A stretch of DNA of 60,160 nucleotides from an uncultured bacterium. GTDB taxonomy: Bacteria; Actinomycetota; Coriobacteriia; Coriobacteriales; Eggerthellaceae. Positions 45,516 through 54,520 of this stretch are shown here, piece after piece. Made by a program: the position numbers and the translations under genes. The notes under the pieces were generated by a model, which saw only the letters and a program-made list of their open reading frames with translations, was not told where the DNA came from and searched no databases. The DNA lies in assembly GCA_905214325.1 (NCBI GenBank), contig CAJMLT010000004.1:1-60160 (forward strand), read 5' to 3'. Numbering within the stretch: position 1 is the stretch's first letter; each line of letters starts with the position of its first letter.

Positions 45516-47293
45516 CGATGGACGAGCGGTGGACAACACCCGAGCCGAAACCGGGGCGCTTCTTTCTGGCGAAGCAGATCGTTCTCTTCGCAGGTCTTGC
45601 CCTCTTCATCGCGCTGCTCGATCTGTTCCTCTATATCGCCATCATGGCCTTCGAGATGAATGAGGTCTCCCTTCATGAAAACGAACCGGGGACCGTCGTG
45701 CGTATGGTGTCCGATGCTCTTGTCGCCGATCCGCAAGGACACTACACCCTCGATGATGCATCGGTGGAATCCACCCTTTCGAAGGAATCGTGCTGGGCTC
45801 TCCTGCTTGACGAAAACGGCCAGGTGATCTGGTCGTACGCTCAACCGGAATCGGTGCCTTCGGGTTTTTCGCAAAACGACATCGCGCTCATGACGCACTA
45901 CCGCAACTACGACCAATACCCCGTATTCATCTGGACCCACGATGAGAAACTGGTTGTGGTGGGATATCCGACAGGCTCTTATATCAATGGGTCGTACAGC
46001 ATCTCGGAGGCGACTTCGCAAAAGATTCCCCTCTACGTCACCGGCGTTCTGCTTCTGGATGCCTTCATATTCTTCCTGCTCTATCTGATATCACGTCGCT
46101 CGGTCGACAAGCAGGTCGAGCCCACCATTCAAGCGCTCGACGACCTCGCGCAAGGTAAGCCGGTCACGGTTTCCTTCAGCGGCGCGCTGCGCTCGATCGG
46201 CGAGAAGATCAACCGCGTCTCCGACACGCTTCTGCGCAAGGATGCCGCCCGCAAGAATTGGGTCGCCGGAGTGTCCCACGACGTGCGCACACCGCTTTCC
46301 GTGATCATGGGTCGCGCCGAAAGGATAGCATCCGATAGCAACTCATCCCCGCAAACACGCACATCCGCCACCATCATCACCGCACAGGGAGAGCGCATCC
46401 GCGACCTCATCGAAGACCTCAATATCGCCACGCAACTCGAATACGATATCCAGCCCCTGCGCGTCGCCCCCATCAAAATGGCCCGCATGATGCGCGACAT
46501 CGTCGCCGACTATCTGAACCGCGGGCTCGAAGAGCGCTATTCGTTCGATCTGAATATCTCCGACGGCGCTGAAGCCATCACGCTTTTCGGCGATGAGAAA
46601 TTGCTCAGACGTGCCGTCATCAACGCTCTCAACAATGCGGTCAAGCATAATCCGCAAGGATGCGCGATCACGCTCACCCTGGAGGGTACGCAAACCTCCT
46701 TCACTCTCACCATCGCCGATGACGGGCAGGGCATGGACACCCAGGCACTCCGCAACCTAATCGCCGTCATGCGCTACACCACCGAGGAGGAGGGCATCAC
46801 ACCCGGAAAAACCGCTACGCCCCTTTCCGAATATCCCAACGTAGTGGACCAGCGTGTCATCGGGGCACCCGAACCTCCTCCGGTCGATCCCGCATGGCGC
46901 TATGACGACACCTCTCTTTTCAGCGCCCAACCCATTTCCACGCCACCGCGCATCGCGCTCGCAGAGGATCTCGAACCATCACGGACAGATGAAGTCCGTA
47001 AAGCGCCATCCCGCATCGGCGGGTCGCCCACGAAAAACACTCCCCCTACACCTCCCCTGCCCGATGCGGGATACTTCAAGGCCACCGAAGGCATCGACTC
47101 GGTCGCCTCCTCCGCAGGGCATAACGATCCGCAAAGCGCACCCGAAGAGGACCTTCTTCTCAAGCAGCATGGATTGGGAATCCCCCTCATCGTCCGTATC
47201 GTCCTCACCCACAACGGAACCATCGTTTTGGGAAGCGAGCCGGGTGAAGGATTCAGTATCAGGATGCACTTCGAGCAGGATCCTCTTCCCTGA
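45512..47293 (+). CDS. Sensor histidine kinase with an insertion in the ATP lid
   Basis: A 593-residue kinase starting at an ATG that overlaps the regulator stop. Two membrane helices (about 22-46 and 173-192) flank an extracellular sensor of about 125 residues, followed by a HAMP-like linker, the phospho-accepting H256 (GVSHDVRTPLSV), N375 (LNNAVKHN) and the G1 box DDGQGM (403-408). The G2 box HGLG is only at 553-556: a Pro-rich, mostly polar insertion of roughly 100 residues lies between them, where kinases normally have the 30-45-residue ATP lid. The sensor domain also differs from true BceS kinases, which have almost no extracellular part. Confidence 0.9.
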   Translation: MTMDERWTTPEPKPGRFFLAKQIVLFAGLALFIALLDLFLYIAIMAFEMNEVSLHENEPGTVVRMVSDALVADPQGHYTLDDASVESTLSKESCWALLLDENGQVIWSYAQPESVPSGFSQNDIALMTHYRNYDQYPVFIWTHDEKLVVVGYPTGSYINGSYSISEATSQKIPLYVTGVLLLDAFIFFLLYLISRRSVDKQVEPTIQALDDLAQGKPVTVSFSGALRSIGEKINRVSDTLLRKDAARKNWVAGVSHDVRTPLSVIMGRAERIASDSNSSPQTRTSATIITAQGERIRDLIEDLNIATQLEYDIQPLRVAPIKMARMMRDIVADYLNRGLEERYSFDLNISDGAEAITLFGDEKLLRRAVINALNNAVKHNPQGCAITLTLEGTQTSFTLTIADDGQGMDTQALRNLIAVMRYTTEEEGITPGKTATPLSEYPNVVDQRVIGAPEPPPVDPAWRYDDTSLFSAQPISTPPRIALAEDLEPSRTDEVRKAPSRIGGSPTKNTPPTPPLPDAGYFKATEGIDSVASSAGHNDPQSAPEEDLLLKQHGLGIPLIVRIVLTHNGTIVLGSEPGEGFSIRMHFEQDPLP

Positions 47294-47374
47294 TTTCCTC
47301 GGAAGGTAGGCCTCTCACACTTTTCCACTCCGTGACCCGAAGCGCACCCCGAATACCCTCTTCGGTGTGGCACA

Positions 47375-48646
47375 ATGAAAGTTATGAATACCACGAAACC
47401 ATACTGCCCCGTTTCGAAGCGCTGTGGAGCCTGTCAACTGCTCCATATCCCCTACGAAACGCAGCTCACGAACAAACAGCGGGAAATAGAGGAGCTCTTC
47501 GCTCCTTTCATGGAAAAAGACACCCTGATCAACCCGATCGCCGGTATGGATAACCCCTTCCATTACCGCAACAAAGTGACCTCTCCCTATGCTCCGGGAA
47601 AGAAGCGGGGGACATCCGGCTCGAAACACGGTCAGGGAAGACGGAGTGGGTCGAAAGGGGCGAGGGCCCCTCGGGAGATACGGTGTGGAATGTATGCCGG
47701 CGGATCTCATCACATCATAGAAAACGACACCTGCCTGATCGAAAACCAATCCGCGAAACAGGTCGTCTTGGCGATCCGCTCTCTCATGCAGCGCTATGGG
47801 ATCGAGCCCTATGACGAAGACAGCGGACAGGGCTTTATCCGCCATGTCATCGTGCGCATCTCCCATCAGCGAAACGAGATGTTGGTCACCTTGGTGACCA
47901 ACGGCGAAAAGTTCGTCGGAGCGAAGAATTTCAGTCGTGAACTCGTCAAGCGCTGCCCACAGATCACCACCATCGTGCAAAACGTGAACACACGGAAAAC
48001 CAACGTCATCATGGGCGACGCGAAAGAACACGTCCTTTACGGTCCGGGATTCATATTGGATACTCTCTGCGATCTGAGTTTCCGCATCTCATCACGTTCC
48101 TTCTATCAGGTCAACGCCGATCAGACCGAAGTACTCTATCGGCGGGCCATCGAAATGGCGCACCTCACCGGAAGCGAAACCGTACTTGACGCCTATTGCG
48201 GAACGGGAACCATCGGACTCGTTGCCGCCCGGGGTCTCTCAGGTAAAGACGAAGCCCATGCGAAGTTCGTAGTGGGTGTCGACAACGTTGCCTCCGCCAT
48301 CAACGATGCGAAGAACAATGCCCGACACAACGGCATCGACAATGCGGAATTCTTCACCGGTGATGCCGGTGAATTCATGGTCGACATGAGCGCCTCGGAC
48401 CGCTCACTCGATGTGGTACTGATGGATCCTCCCCGCTCAGGTGCGAGCGAAGCGTTTCTGAGGGCGACCTGTACCCTTTTGCCGAGACGCATCGTCTACG
48501 TTTCCTGCAATCCCACAACCCAGGTACGTGACGTAGAATTCCTCGCGGAGAACGGCTACTCCGTATGCGAAATCCAAGCGGTCGATATGTTCCCCCATAC
48601 CAACCACATAGAATCCATCGTCGCTCTTTCCCGCCGGACCGGCTGA
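47375..48646 (+). CDS. rlmD: 23S rRNA (uracil-5)-methyltransferase, RlmD/RumA type
   Basis: A 423-residue protein beginning at ATG 47375 or 47384. It has the N-terminal iron-sulfur cysteines (CPVSKRCGACQ, plus DTCLI) and no obvious TRAM domain. The methyltransferase part shows the SAM-binding motif VLDAYCGTGTIGL, VVLMDPPRSGA, the catalytic cysteine in YVSCNPTTQ and the C-terminal FPHTNHIESI with the general base Glu. The family methylates U1939/U747 of 23S rRNA, or tRNA U54 in some lineages. Between the N-terminal cysteines and the catalytic half is a Lys/Arg/Ser-rich patch (GKKRGTSGSKHGQGRRSGSK) that may help bind RNA. The assignment as RlmD rather than RlmC/TrmA is likely, not certain. Confidence 0.85.
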   Translation: MKVMNTTKPYCPVSKRCGACQLLHIPYETQLTNKQREIEELFAPFMEKDTLINPIAGMDNPFHYRNKVTSPYAPGKKRGTSGSKHGQGRRSGSKGARAPREIRCGMYAGGSHHIIENDTCLIENQSAKQVVLAIRSLMQRYGIEPYDEDSGQGFIRHVIVRISHQRNEMLVTLVTNGEKFVGAKNFSRELVKRCPQITTIVQNVNTRKTNVIMGDAKEHVLYGPGFILDTLCDLSFRISSRSFYQVNADQTEVLYRRAIEMAHLTGSETVLDAYCGTGTIGLVAARGLSGKDEAHAKFVVGVDNVASAINDAKNNARHNGIDNAEFFTGDAGEFMVDMSASDRSLDVVLMDPPRSGASEAFLRATCTLLPRRIVYVSCNPTTQVRDVEFLAENGYSVCEIQAVDMFPHTNHIESIVALSRRTG

Positions 48647-48757
48647 CACCGCTTCCGCCGGGCCCGAAAGATTCACGATACACACGACGAACCAGTACTT
48701 CTTCGGATCGCATACCACGGCAATCCTCACACAGGGATTCCACGAGGCGACCTTGGA

Positions 48758-49108
48758 CTATCTCACTCTCTGTTCAAGCACCTGAATGACCTCGCGATAA
48801 TCCACCTCGACCCGAGCGAACAGATCGGCAGTCCCGGATAGACTTCCTGCACGCAGCTCTTCGACCAGAGGCATTATGTCCCTGTAGAGTCGATTCATAC
48901 TCAGATTTCCGCTGAGCCCTTTCAGGGCATGAGCGGCCGCAAACGCCCCCTGTACATCTTGGGAGGCAAGGGCCTCACGCATTTCCTCAAAGCGGGATTC
49001 TTCGGAGAAGCGATCAAGCAGATGCTCGTATAACGCCTCATCGCCGCCACAGCGGGCAACTCCCTCATTGACATCGATACCCGCTTTGGAAAAAAGATAC
49101 CTGTTCAT
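48758..49108 (-). CDS. Hpt domain phosphotransfer protein
   Basis: The start is ATG 49108 (AGGGAGAG upstream); it lies only 4 bp after the hybrid-kinase gene. The 116-residue protein is a single Hpt four-helix domain with the phosphorylated His in AAHALKGLSGNL, a short acidic helix (DEALYEHLLDRFSEE) and no output domain. It would accept phosphate from the second receiver of the EvgS-like kinase and pass it to a response regulator, so the pair forms a four-step phosphorelay. The orientation and distance suggest an operon with 49113-52358. Confidence 0.9.
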   Translation of the reverse strand: MNRYLFSKAGIDVNEGVARCGGDEALYEHLLDRFSEESRFEEMREALASQDVQGAFAAAHALKGLSGNLSMNRLYRDIMPLVEELRAGSLSGTADLFARVEVDYREVIQVLEQRVR

Positions 49109-49112
49109 ACGA

Positions 49113-52100
49113 TCAATCTCTCCCTGATAGATCCGAGATGTCTTCGGGTGAATCCGTTCTATCGAAAATGCTCTGCAGAATCCGATAGAGAACATGAGTG
49201 TCGATGGGCTTGGCGATGTGTCCGTTCATGCCCGCATCAAGCGTTGCGGCAATATCCTCGGAAAAGGCATTCGCGGTCATGGCGTAGATGGGAATGGTGC
49301 CCGAATCATCCTTGCCGCAAGCCCGGATGGCGCGGGTGGCCTCATATCCGTTCATGACGGGCATGTTGACATCCATCAAAACACAATCGAAGTACCCGAC
49401 GGGTGCCTGTTCGAACGCCTCGAGGGCCTGCTTCCCATCTTCGGCACACACCACTTCGATACCCACCATGGTAAGGAGTTTGACGATGACCTCCTTGTTC
49501 AATTCGACATCTTCGGCAACCAGAACACGCCTACCGCTGAAATCGTATGCGTCATCGATCGAATCTGCAGAGATAGAGGAATGGGAACCGTTGGCGATAT
49601 GCATGAGCGCATTGAACAGCGTCGACTGAAACAAGGGCTTCGGCACGAAATAGTCGGCCCCCACCATCTTCCCCTCGGCTTCGACCTCACTCAGATCATA
49701 GGCGGAAACGATGACGACGATGGTTTCATCACCGAAGATCTCACGGATGGCGCGGGTGACATCGACGCCATCCATGTTCGGCATCTTCCAATCCACCAAA
49801 CACAACTGGAACGGATCGCCTTCTTCCTCCGCCGCCCCCAGCAATTCGAGCGCGGTATCACCATCGGAAACATATTCCGATCGAACCCCTAAACGCTCGA
49901 GCAACATGGCACTGTATTCGCAGGAATCTTCGTCGTCATCCACGACGAGAGCACGGATAGAGGAAAAATCACTCACCACCGACACGTCGGCATCCGGATC
50001 GGTACCGAACGGCAAGTCGACCGTGAAGGTGCTCCCCTCGCCGACCACGCTTTCCACATGGATGGAACCGCCCATCATCTCCACTAAATCCTTGGTGATG
50101 GAAAGGCCCAAGCCACTGCCGCCATGTTTGCGGGCGGTGGCGGCGGATTCCTGTTCGAAGGGCTGAAAGAGACGGGAGAGCATGTCCTCACTCATGCCGC
50201 AGCCGGTATCGGATACGGAGAAACGGAACCAGACCTTATCATGGGAATGACCGGACTCTACGATGGTCAATTTGATGCAGCCGGCTTCGGGGGTGAATTT
50301 TATCGCATTGGAAAGCAGGTTCATCAGTACCTGCTTGAGGCGCAGCTCGTCACCGACGAGAACCTCCGATGCCATCGTCGCACCCATGCGAACCTGAAAA
50401 TCTATCTTCTTCGCTTTGGCCTGCTGATAGAACACGGTCGTGATGTCGGTCAACATCTGCTTGAAGTCGAAATCGGCCTCATCGATTTTGAGCTTTCCAC
50501 CCTCGATGGCCGACATGTCCAGAATATCGTTGATCAAACCCAGCAACAAACGTGAGCTGCCATCGATTTTGGTCAGGTACTCATCGATCTGCTCGGGACT
50601 GTGGGTTTCGGTTTTCGCGATGCCAGTGAGGCCGATAATGGCGTTCATAGGCGTTCGTATCTCATGGCTCATCTGTGCGAGGAACTGAGATTTCGCAGCA
50701 TTGGCGCTGTCCGCTTTTTCGATCGCCTTCTCCAGATTCCTGTTCGTCCGTTCAAGATTTTCGGCAAAACGACGCTTCGTCGATATGACGACACCCATAA
50801 GGCCGAAACAGGCCAACAGCAACAAGGCGATGATCGCTATCTGTCCACGGAAACGATAGAGGAAGTCTTCGAGCGTGTATTGATAGGGGGAAGCGAAGGT
50901 ATGCTCGATCAAGCTGGCGCTGATGGTTGCATCGTCGAGATTTTCGATGGACTTATTCAGCACGGACAACAGACGGGGATCGGCCGAACGGGAAAGCGCC
51001 ATAGCCGTATGTTCGGTAGCCACCTTGATGGGAAGGATCGCCAGGGTTTCATAACGCGGCTCCTGAAGCAGAAGACTCAAGATCTGCGTATTCTGAATGA
51101 ATACATCGGCCTCCCCCGCCATCACCGCATCCAGACACTCCCGGTTGGTGCCGTAACCGACAATATCCATATTCGGATAGGAAGACTGTATGGTTTTCCA
51201 AAGCGCCCGATACGACGAGGGAATGGCCGCCGTGAGATGGCTAGACAGATCGAGCTCGGTGCCCGACTTGCCCGCCGCGACGACGGAGCTGTCGAGGAAT
51301 GACCGTGTGGAGACCACCGCATCGTTGGTGATGAAGTTGTCCCGCTCCACGCCGCAGACGACATCGCAGGTTCCCGCCGCAAGTATGTCGGGTGTCGTAG
51401 CGCCGGTTTCCTGCACGACGTATTCGAATTTCAAACCGCTTCGTCGGGCGATCTCATCAAGCACATCGACACAGATACCGCTGAACGTTGAGGTTGCATC
51501 GTCGTAGTGCGAAAACGGTGCCCTGTTGGCGTTGAGCGACACCCGTATCGTGGGAGCGGTGGCGATATAGTCCCGCTCCGCCGTCGTGAACTGAAGCATC
51601 GTCGCCGCAGAAGAGTCGTCGTAATACTTGTGATAGAGATCCGTTTCGAAATCGACATCCGTCTTTATCTGTTGCAGGGCATAGTTTATCTCGCTCACAT
51701 AAGGACTTCCCTTATATGACATCAGATAATAGGCATCGGCGCCGAACTGAGCCAGAAGCGAAAGGTCCTTGTGGTTGGCGAGATGTTCGCTGCATACGGC
51801 ATCCACCTCACCCGAAGAAAGCGCCTGCATCAGTTCGCTATCGGAGGCATACTCGACGAACGAACAGGAAAAGCCATGCTGCAAGCGGTATTGCTCGAAC
51901 ATGTCGTTTATCTCGCTGCCGCGGATACCCCCGATTTTCAAGGAATCGAAAACGGTATAGTCCTCATAGGAGATGTCACTGTCGGCCCTAGCGTAGAGAA
52001 GCCCTTGGGTGTAGCCGATGGGGTAAGCCGTGTAATCGTAGATAGCCGCACGATCTTGCGTGTATTGCGCCGTGCACACCAGATCGATATCCCCATTCTT

Positions 52101-52358
52101 CAACTTCTCGAGAAGATCGGACCACTCACCATAGACGTATTCATAGTGGTAACCCGTATACTCGGAGATTTTGGCGAGGTATTCCGCTCCGTAACCCGCA
52201 TAGGTTCCATCCGACTGCTCTTCGATGAAGCCGTTGTAGTCCATGTAGCCGACCCGCACGGTTGCGCCTTCTTCCGCTTGGGCACAGCAGAAAGGCACAC
52301 CGACAAGCACGAGCAATAACGCGATGAAAACACCCGCTTTGCCCATTCGAGCACTCAT
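49113..52358 (-). CDS. EvgS/BvgS-like hybrid histidine kinase
   Basis: A 1081-residue protein: a signal peptide (GVFIALLLVLVGVPFCCAQA), two periplasmic-binding-protein type 3 domains (about 30-260 and 270-490, each with substrate-pocket-like patterns), one membrane helix (about 508-530), then HisKA (H565 in QMSHEIRTPMNAI), HATPase (NAIKFTPE, DTGCGM, GGSGLGLSI) and two receivers in series (LVVDDDEDS/LVDWKMPNMDG and LVAEDVELN/LMDVNMPVMNG). The layout resembles EvgS/BvgS, which sense small molecules or redox/pH cues. Being in a Gram-positive, the binding domains must be extracellular. It precedes its Hpt partner. Confidence 0.95.
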   Translation of the reverse strand: MSARMGKAGVFIALLLVLVGVPFCCAQAEEGATVRVGYMDYNGFIEEQSDGTYAGYGAEYLAKISEYTGYHYEYVYGEWSDLLEKLKNGDIDLVCTAQYTQDRAAIYDYTAYPIGYTQGLLYARADSDISYEDYTVFDSLKIGGIRGSEINDMFEQYRLQHGFSCSFVEYASDSELMQALSSGEVDAVCSEHLANHKDLSLLAQFGADAYYLMSYKGSPYVSEINYALQQIKTDVDFETDLYHKYYDDSSAATMLQFTTAERDYIATAPTIRVSLNANRAPFSHYDDATSTFSGICVDVLDEIARRSGLKFEYVVQETGATTPDILAAGTCDVVCGVERDNFITNDAVVSTRSFLDSSVVAAGKSGTELDLSSHLTAAIPSSYRALWKTIQSSYPNMDIVGYGTNRECLDAVMAGEADVFIQNTQILSLLLQEPRYETLAILPIKVATEHTAMALSRSADPRLLSVLNKSIENLDDATISASLIEHTFASPYQYTLEDFLYRFRGQIAIIALLLLACFGLMGVVISTKRRFAENLERTNRNLEKAIEKADSANAAKSQFLAQMSHEIRTPMNAIIGLTGIAKTETHSPEQIDEYLTKIDGSSRLLLGLINDILDMSAIEGGKLKIDEADFDFKQMLTDITTVFYQQAKAKKIDFQVRMGATMASEVLVGDELRLKQVLMNLLSNAIKFTPEAGCIKLTIVESGHSHDKVWFRFSVSDTGCGMSEDMLSRLFQPFEQESAATARKHGGSGLGLSITKDLVEMMGGSIHVESVVGEGSTFTVDLPFGTDPDADVSVVSDFSSIRALVVDDDEDSCEYSAMLLERLGVRSEYVSDGDTALELLGAAEEEGDPFQLCLVDWKMPNMDGVDVTRAIREIFGDETIVVIVSAYDLSEVEAEGKMVGADYFVPKPLFQSTLFNALMHIANGSHSSISADSIDDAYDFSGRRVLVAEDVELNKEVIVKLLTMVGIEVVCAEDGKQALEAFEQAPVGYFDCVLMDVNMPVMNGYEATRAIRACGKDDSGTIPIYAMTANAFSEDIAATLDAGMNGHIAKPIDTHVLYRILQSIFDRTDSPEDISDLSGRD

Positions 52359-52372
52359 GAGAGCCTTCTTTC

Positions 52373-54520
52373 CTATCGGTTCTGCTCTTTGATGATCTTC
52401 TTCAAACGAGATTCATTGACGGCCTGCTCGACATGATGGAGAAGGATTTCGGGATCATAGGGCTTGGACACGAAGCCACTCGCACCCAAACGGATGGCGC
52501 GGAGCTCGGCTTTGTTGCCGTCTTCGGTTGTAATGACGACCGGAATCTCATCGAGAAGACCTTCATCGCGCATCAGATCGAGCAATTGGAAGCCATCCAT
52601 GATGGGCATCATGAGGTCCAGGAGAACGCACGCTATTTCGGTGTGGTGCTCGGAAATGTAGCGGTACGCCTCCTGGCCGTCGCACACGGCGGCGGTGGTG
52701 TAATAGGGACTCAGCAATGCGGTGAGCAATTCACGGTTGCTGCTTACGTCCTCGACGATCAGAACATGAGGGCGCTTCTGCGAGGGAGAAGGTATGGCGG
52801 GATGGAATCGCGTAGAAGCCGCATTCGTCTTGGCGGCGACATCGGATGCCCGCTCGTACCGGTCGATATACTCTTCGAACTCCGCCACGGGCATGGGCTT
52901 GGAGAAGAAGAACCCCTGGATGCAATCACAACCCAGCGTTTTGAGTTGCTCCAGCTCGTCTTCCGTCTCCACCCCTTCGGCAACCGTCGAAAGCTGTAAC
53001 CATTTGGAAAGGGAGATGATGAATCCTATGATTCCACGACGTCCATTGAGATAGAAACCGTCGCTGCTCTGAATGAAGCGCATATCCAGTTTCAAAATAT
53101 CGACCGGCAGTTCGGATAAGGTGTTGAGCGACGAATAGCCACTGCCGAAATCGTCCATTTCGATCAAAAAACCTTTATCGCGCAAGCGTGATACCGCCGA
53201 AATGATCTGATGGGGATTATCCGTATAGGCGGATTCCGTCACTTCGATATGAATCAATTCATGGGGAAGGCCATAGGAATCGACCAGCGCTTCCACGGCT
53301 TCCGGATAATCGTCGTCATTGAAATCGGCACGGGAGGCATTCACCGACAAGGGAACGGTTCTACGTCCCTCGGAAATCCACCGCTGCTGAAGGCGACAGG
53401 TTTCCTCCAAGATGTACCAATCGAGCTTGGAGATGAATCCGTTCTTTTCGAAAAGTTCGATGAATTCCCCGGGCGAGATAAATCCGAGTTCCGGATGCTG
53501 CCAACGGACAAGGGCTTCCGCGCCGATGACGGCTTCCGTTCCCACGTCGTGTTTCGGCTGAAGGTACACGAGGAATTGTTCCTGTTCTAACGCCTCCTCC
53601 ATGCAGTCGCTCAACTGATGCTCACGGAACATCTTCTCGCGCATGGAGTCATCATAGAGCGCGTAATGCACTCCGTAGCGCCCTTTGATGGAGTTGAGAG
53701 CCACCTGAGCACGATCGCACATGACCGACACGGAAACGCTTCGGTCCTCGATGGCGAACACGCCGTATTTCATCACGAAATTCTTAACGGGGGCATCCGC
53801 GAACGTTTCCGTATAAAGGCGACCGATCTCCTCTTGGGTACGCAGAGCCTTGCGCTTTCGGAATACAGCGAAGGTGTCGGCACCCAGGCGACCGCACACT
53901 CCATCATCGCCGACACAATCCATGTTATGACGCGCGATACAGCGCAACAGGTCATCCCCCACTTCGATACCGTAATTGGCGTTGACGAGTTTGAAGTCTT
54001 CGATGTCGCTGCAAACTATGTCGTAGGCACCTTCGGGGTCTTCCTGTAACAAAGATTCGACACGACGATAGAAGAACTCCCGACTGTAAACGCCCGTCAG
54101 GGGATCGGTCTCCAACTGGCTCAACAAAGCGGCGTTCTCGCAGAGCCTCAAAAGGCTTCTAACCCTATGGCGGATGACATCGACCTTATAGGGCTTCGTG
54201 ATGAAATCGGACGCCCCATAGCGCAGGGACTTCACCTCTTCATCATCCTGATTGTTGCCCGTCGTGACGATGACGGGAACCTGCACGAGAAGACCCGTCT
54301 GCTTGAGTTTTTCCAATAGCTCATAACCGTCCATGACCGGCATGGACAAATCGAGAAGGGCCAGCGCGATGGGTGGCTCCTTTTTCTTGAGAATGTCGAA
54401 AGCGACGCGACCGTTTTCAGCCTCCATGACCCGAAAGCCATCGGATTCCAATATCTTCCTCAGGACCCGCCGGTTCAATACCTCATCATCGATGATGAGA
54501 ATGGTTTTCTTCATCGGCAT
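52373..54520 (-). CDS. REC-GGDEF-EAL-REC cyclic-di-GMP phosphodiesterase
   Basis: A 715-residue soluble protein: a receiver (about 1-125, LLDLSMPVMDG), a GGDEF domain (about 140-290) whose motif is LGADTF and thus cyclase-dead, an EAL domain (about 300-555) and a second receiver (about 580-705, LLDLMMPIMDG). The EAL residues are intact (GAEALVRW, NASRADF, EVTESAY, DDFGSGYSS, KLDMRF, AEGVETEDE, CIQGFFF), so it should hydrolyse cyclic-di-GMP. ATG 54520 or 54514 is the start; there is no ribosome site, but the gene overlaps the GGDEF gene by 35 bp and a 12-G tract lies just upstream. Loss of one G would fuse it to the GGDEF protein. Confidence 0.95.
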   Translation of the reverse strand: MPMKKTILIIDDEVLNRRVLRKILESDGFRVMEAENGRVAFDILKKKEPPIALALLDLSMPVMDGYELLEKLKQTGLLVQVPVIVTTGNNQDDEEVKSLRYGASDFITKPYKVDVIRHRVRSLLRLCENAALLSQLETDPLTGVYSREFFYRRVESLLQEDPEGAYDIVCSDIEDFKLVNANYGIEVGDDLLRCIARHNMDCVGDDGVCGRLGADTFAVFRKRKALRTQEEIGRLYTETFADAPVKNFVMKYGVFAIEDRSVSVSVMCDRAQVALNSIKGRYGVHYALYDDSMREKMFREHQLSDCMEEALEQEQFLVYLQPKHDVGTEAVIGAEALVRWQHPELGFISPGEFIELFEKNGFISKLDWYILEETCRLQQRWISEGRRTVPLSVNASRADFNDDDYPEAVEALVDSYGLPHELIHIEVTESAYTDNPHQIISAVSRLRDKGFLIEMDDFGSGYSSLNTLSELPVDILKLDMRFIQSSDGFYLNGRRGIIGFIISLSKWLQLSTVAEGVETEDELEQLKTLGCDCIQGFFFSKPMPVAEFEEYIDRYERASDVAAKTNAASTRFHPAIPSPSQKRPHVLIVEDVSSNRELLTALLSPYYTTAAVCDGQEAYRYISEHHTEIACVLLDLMMPIMDGFQLLDLMRDEGLLDEIPVVITTEDGNKAELRAIRLGASGFVSKPYDPEILLHHVEQAVNESRLKKIIKEQNR

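Noticed and set aside
49194..51302. Plus-strand frames of 233-232 codons in the EvgS-like kinase region
   Set aside because: They are complements of a conserved hybrid kinase with intact motifs.
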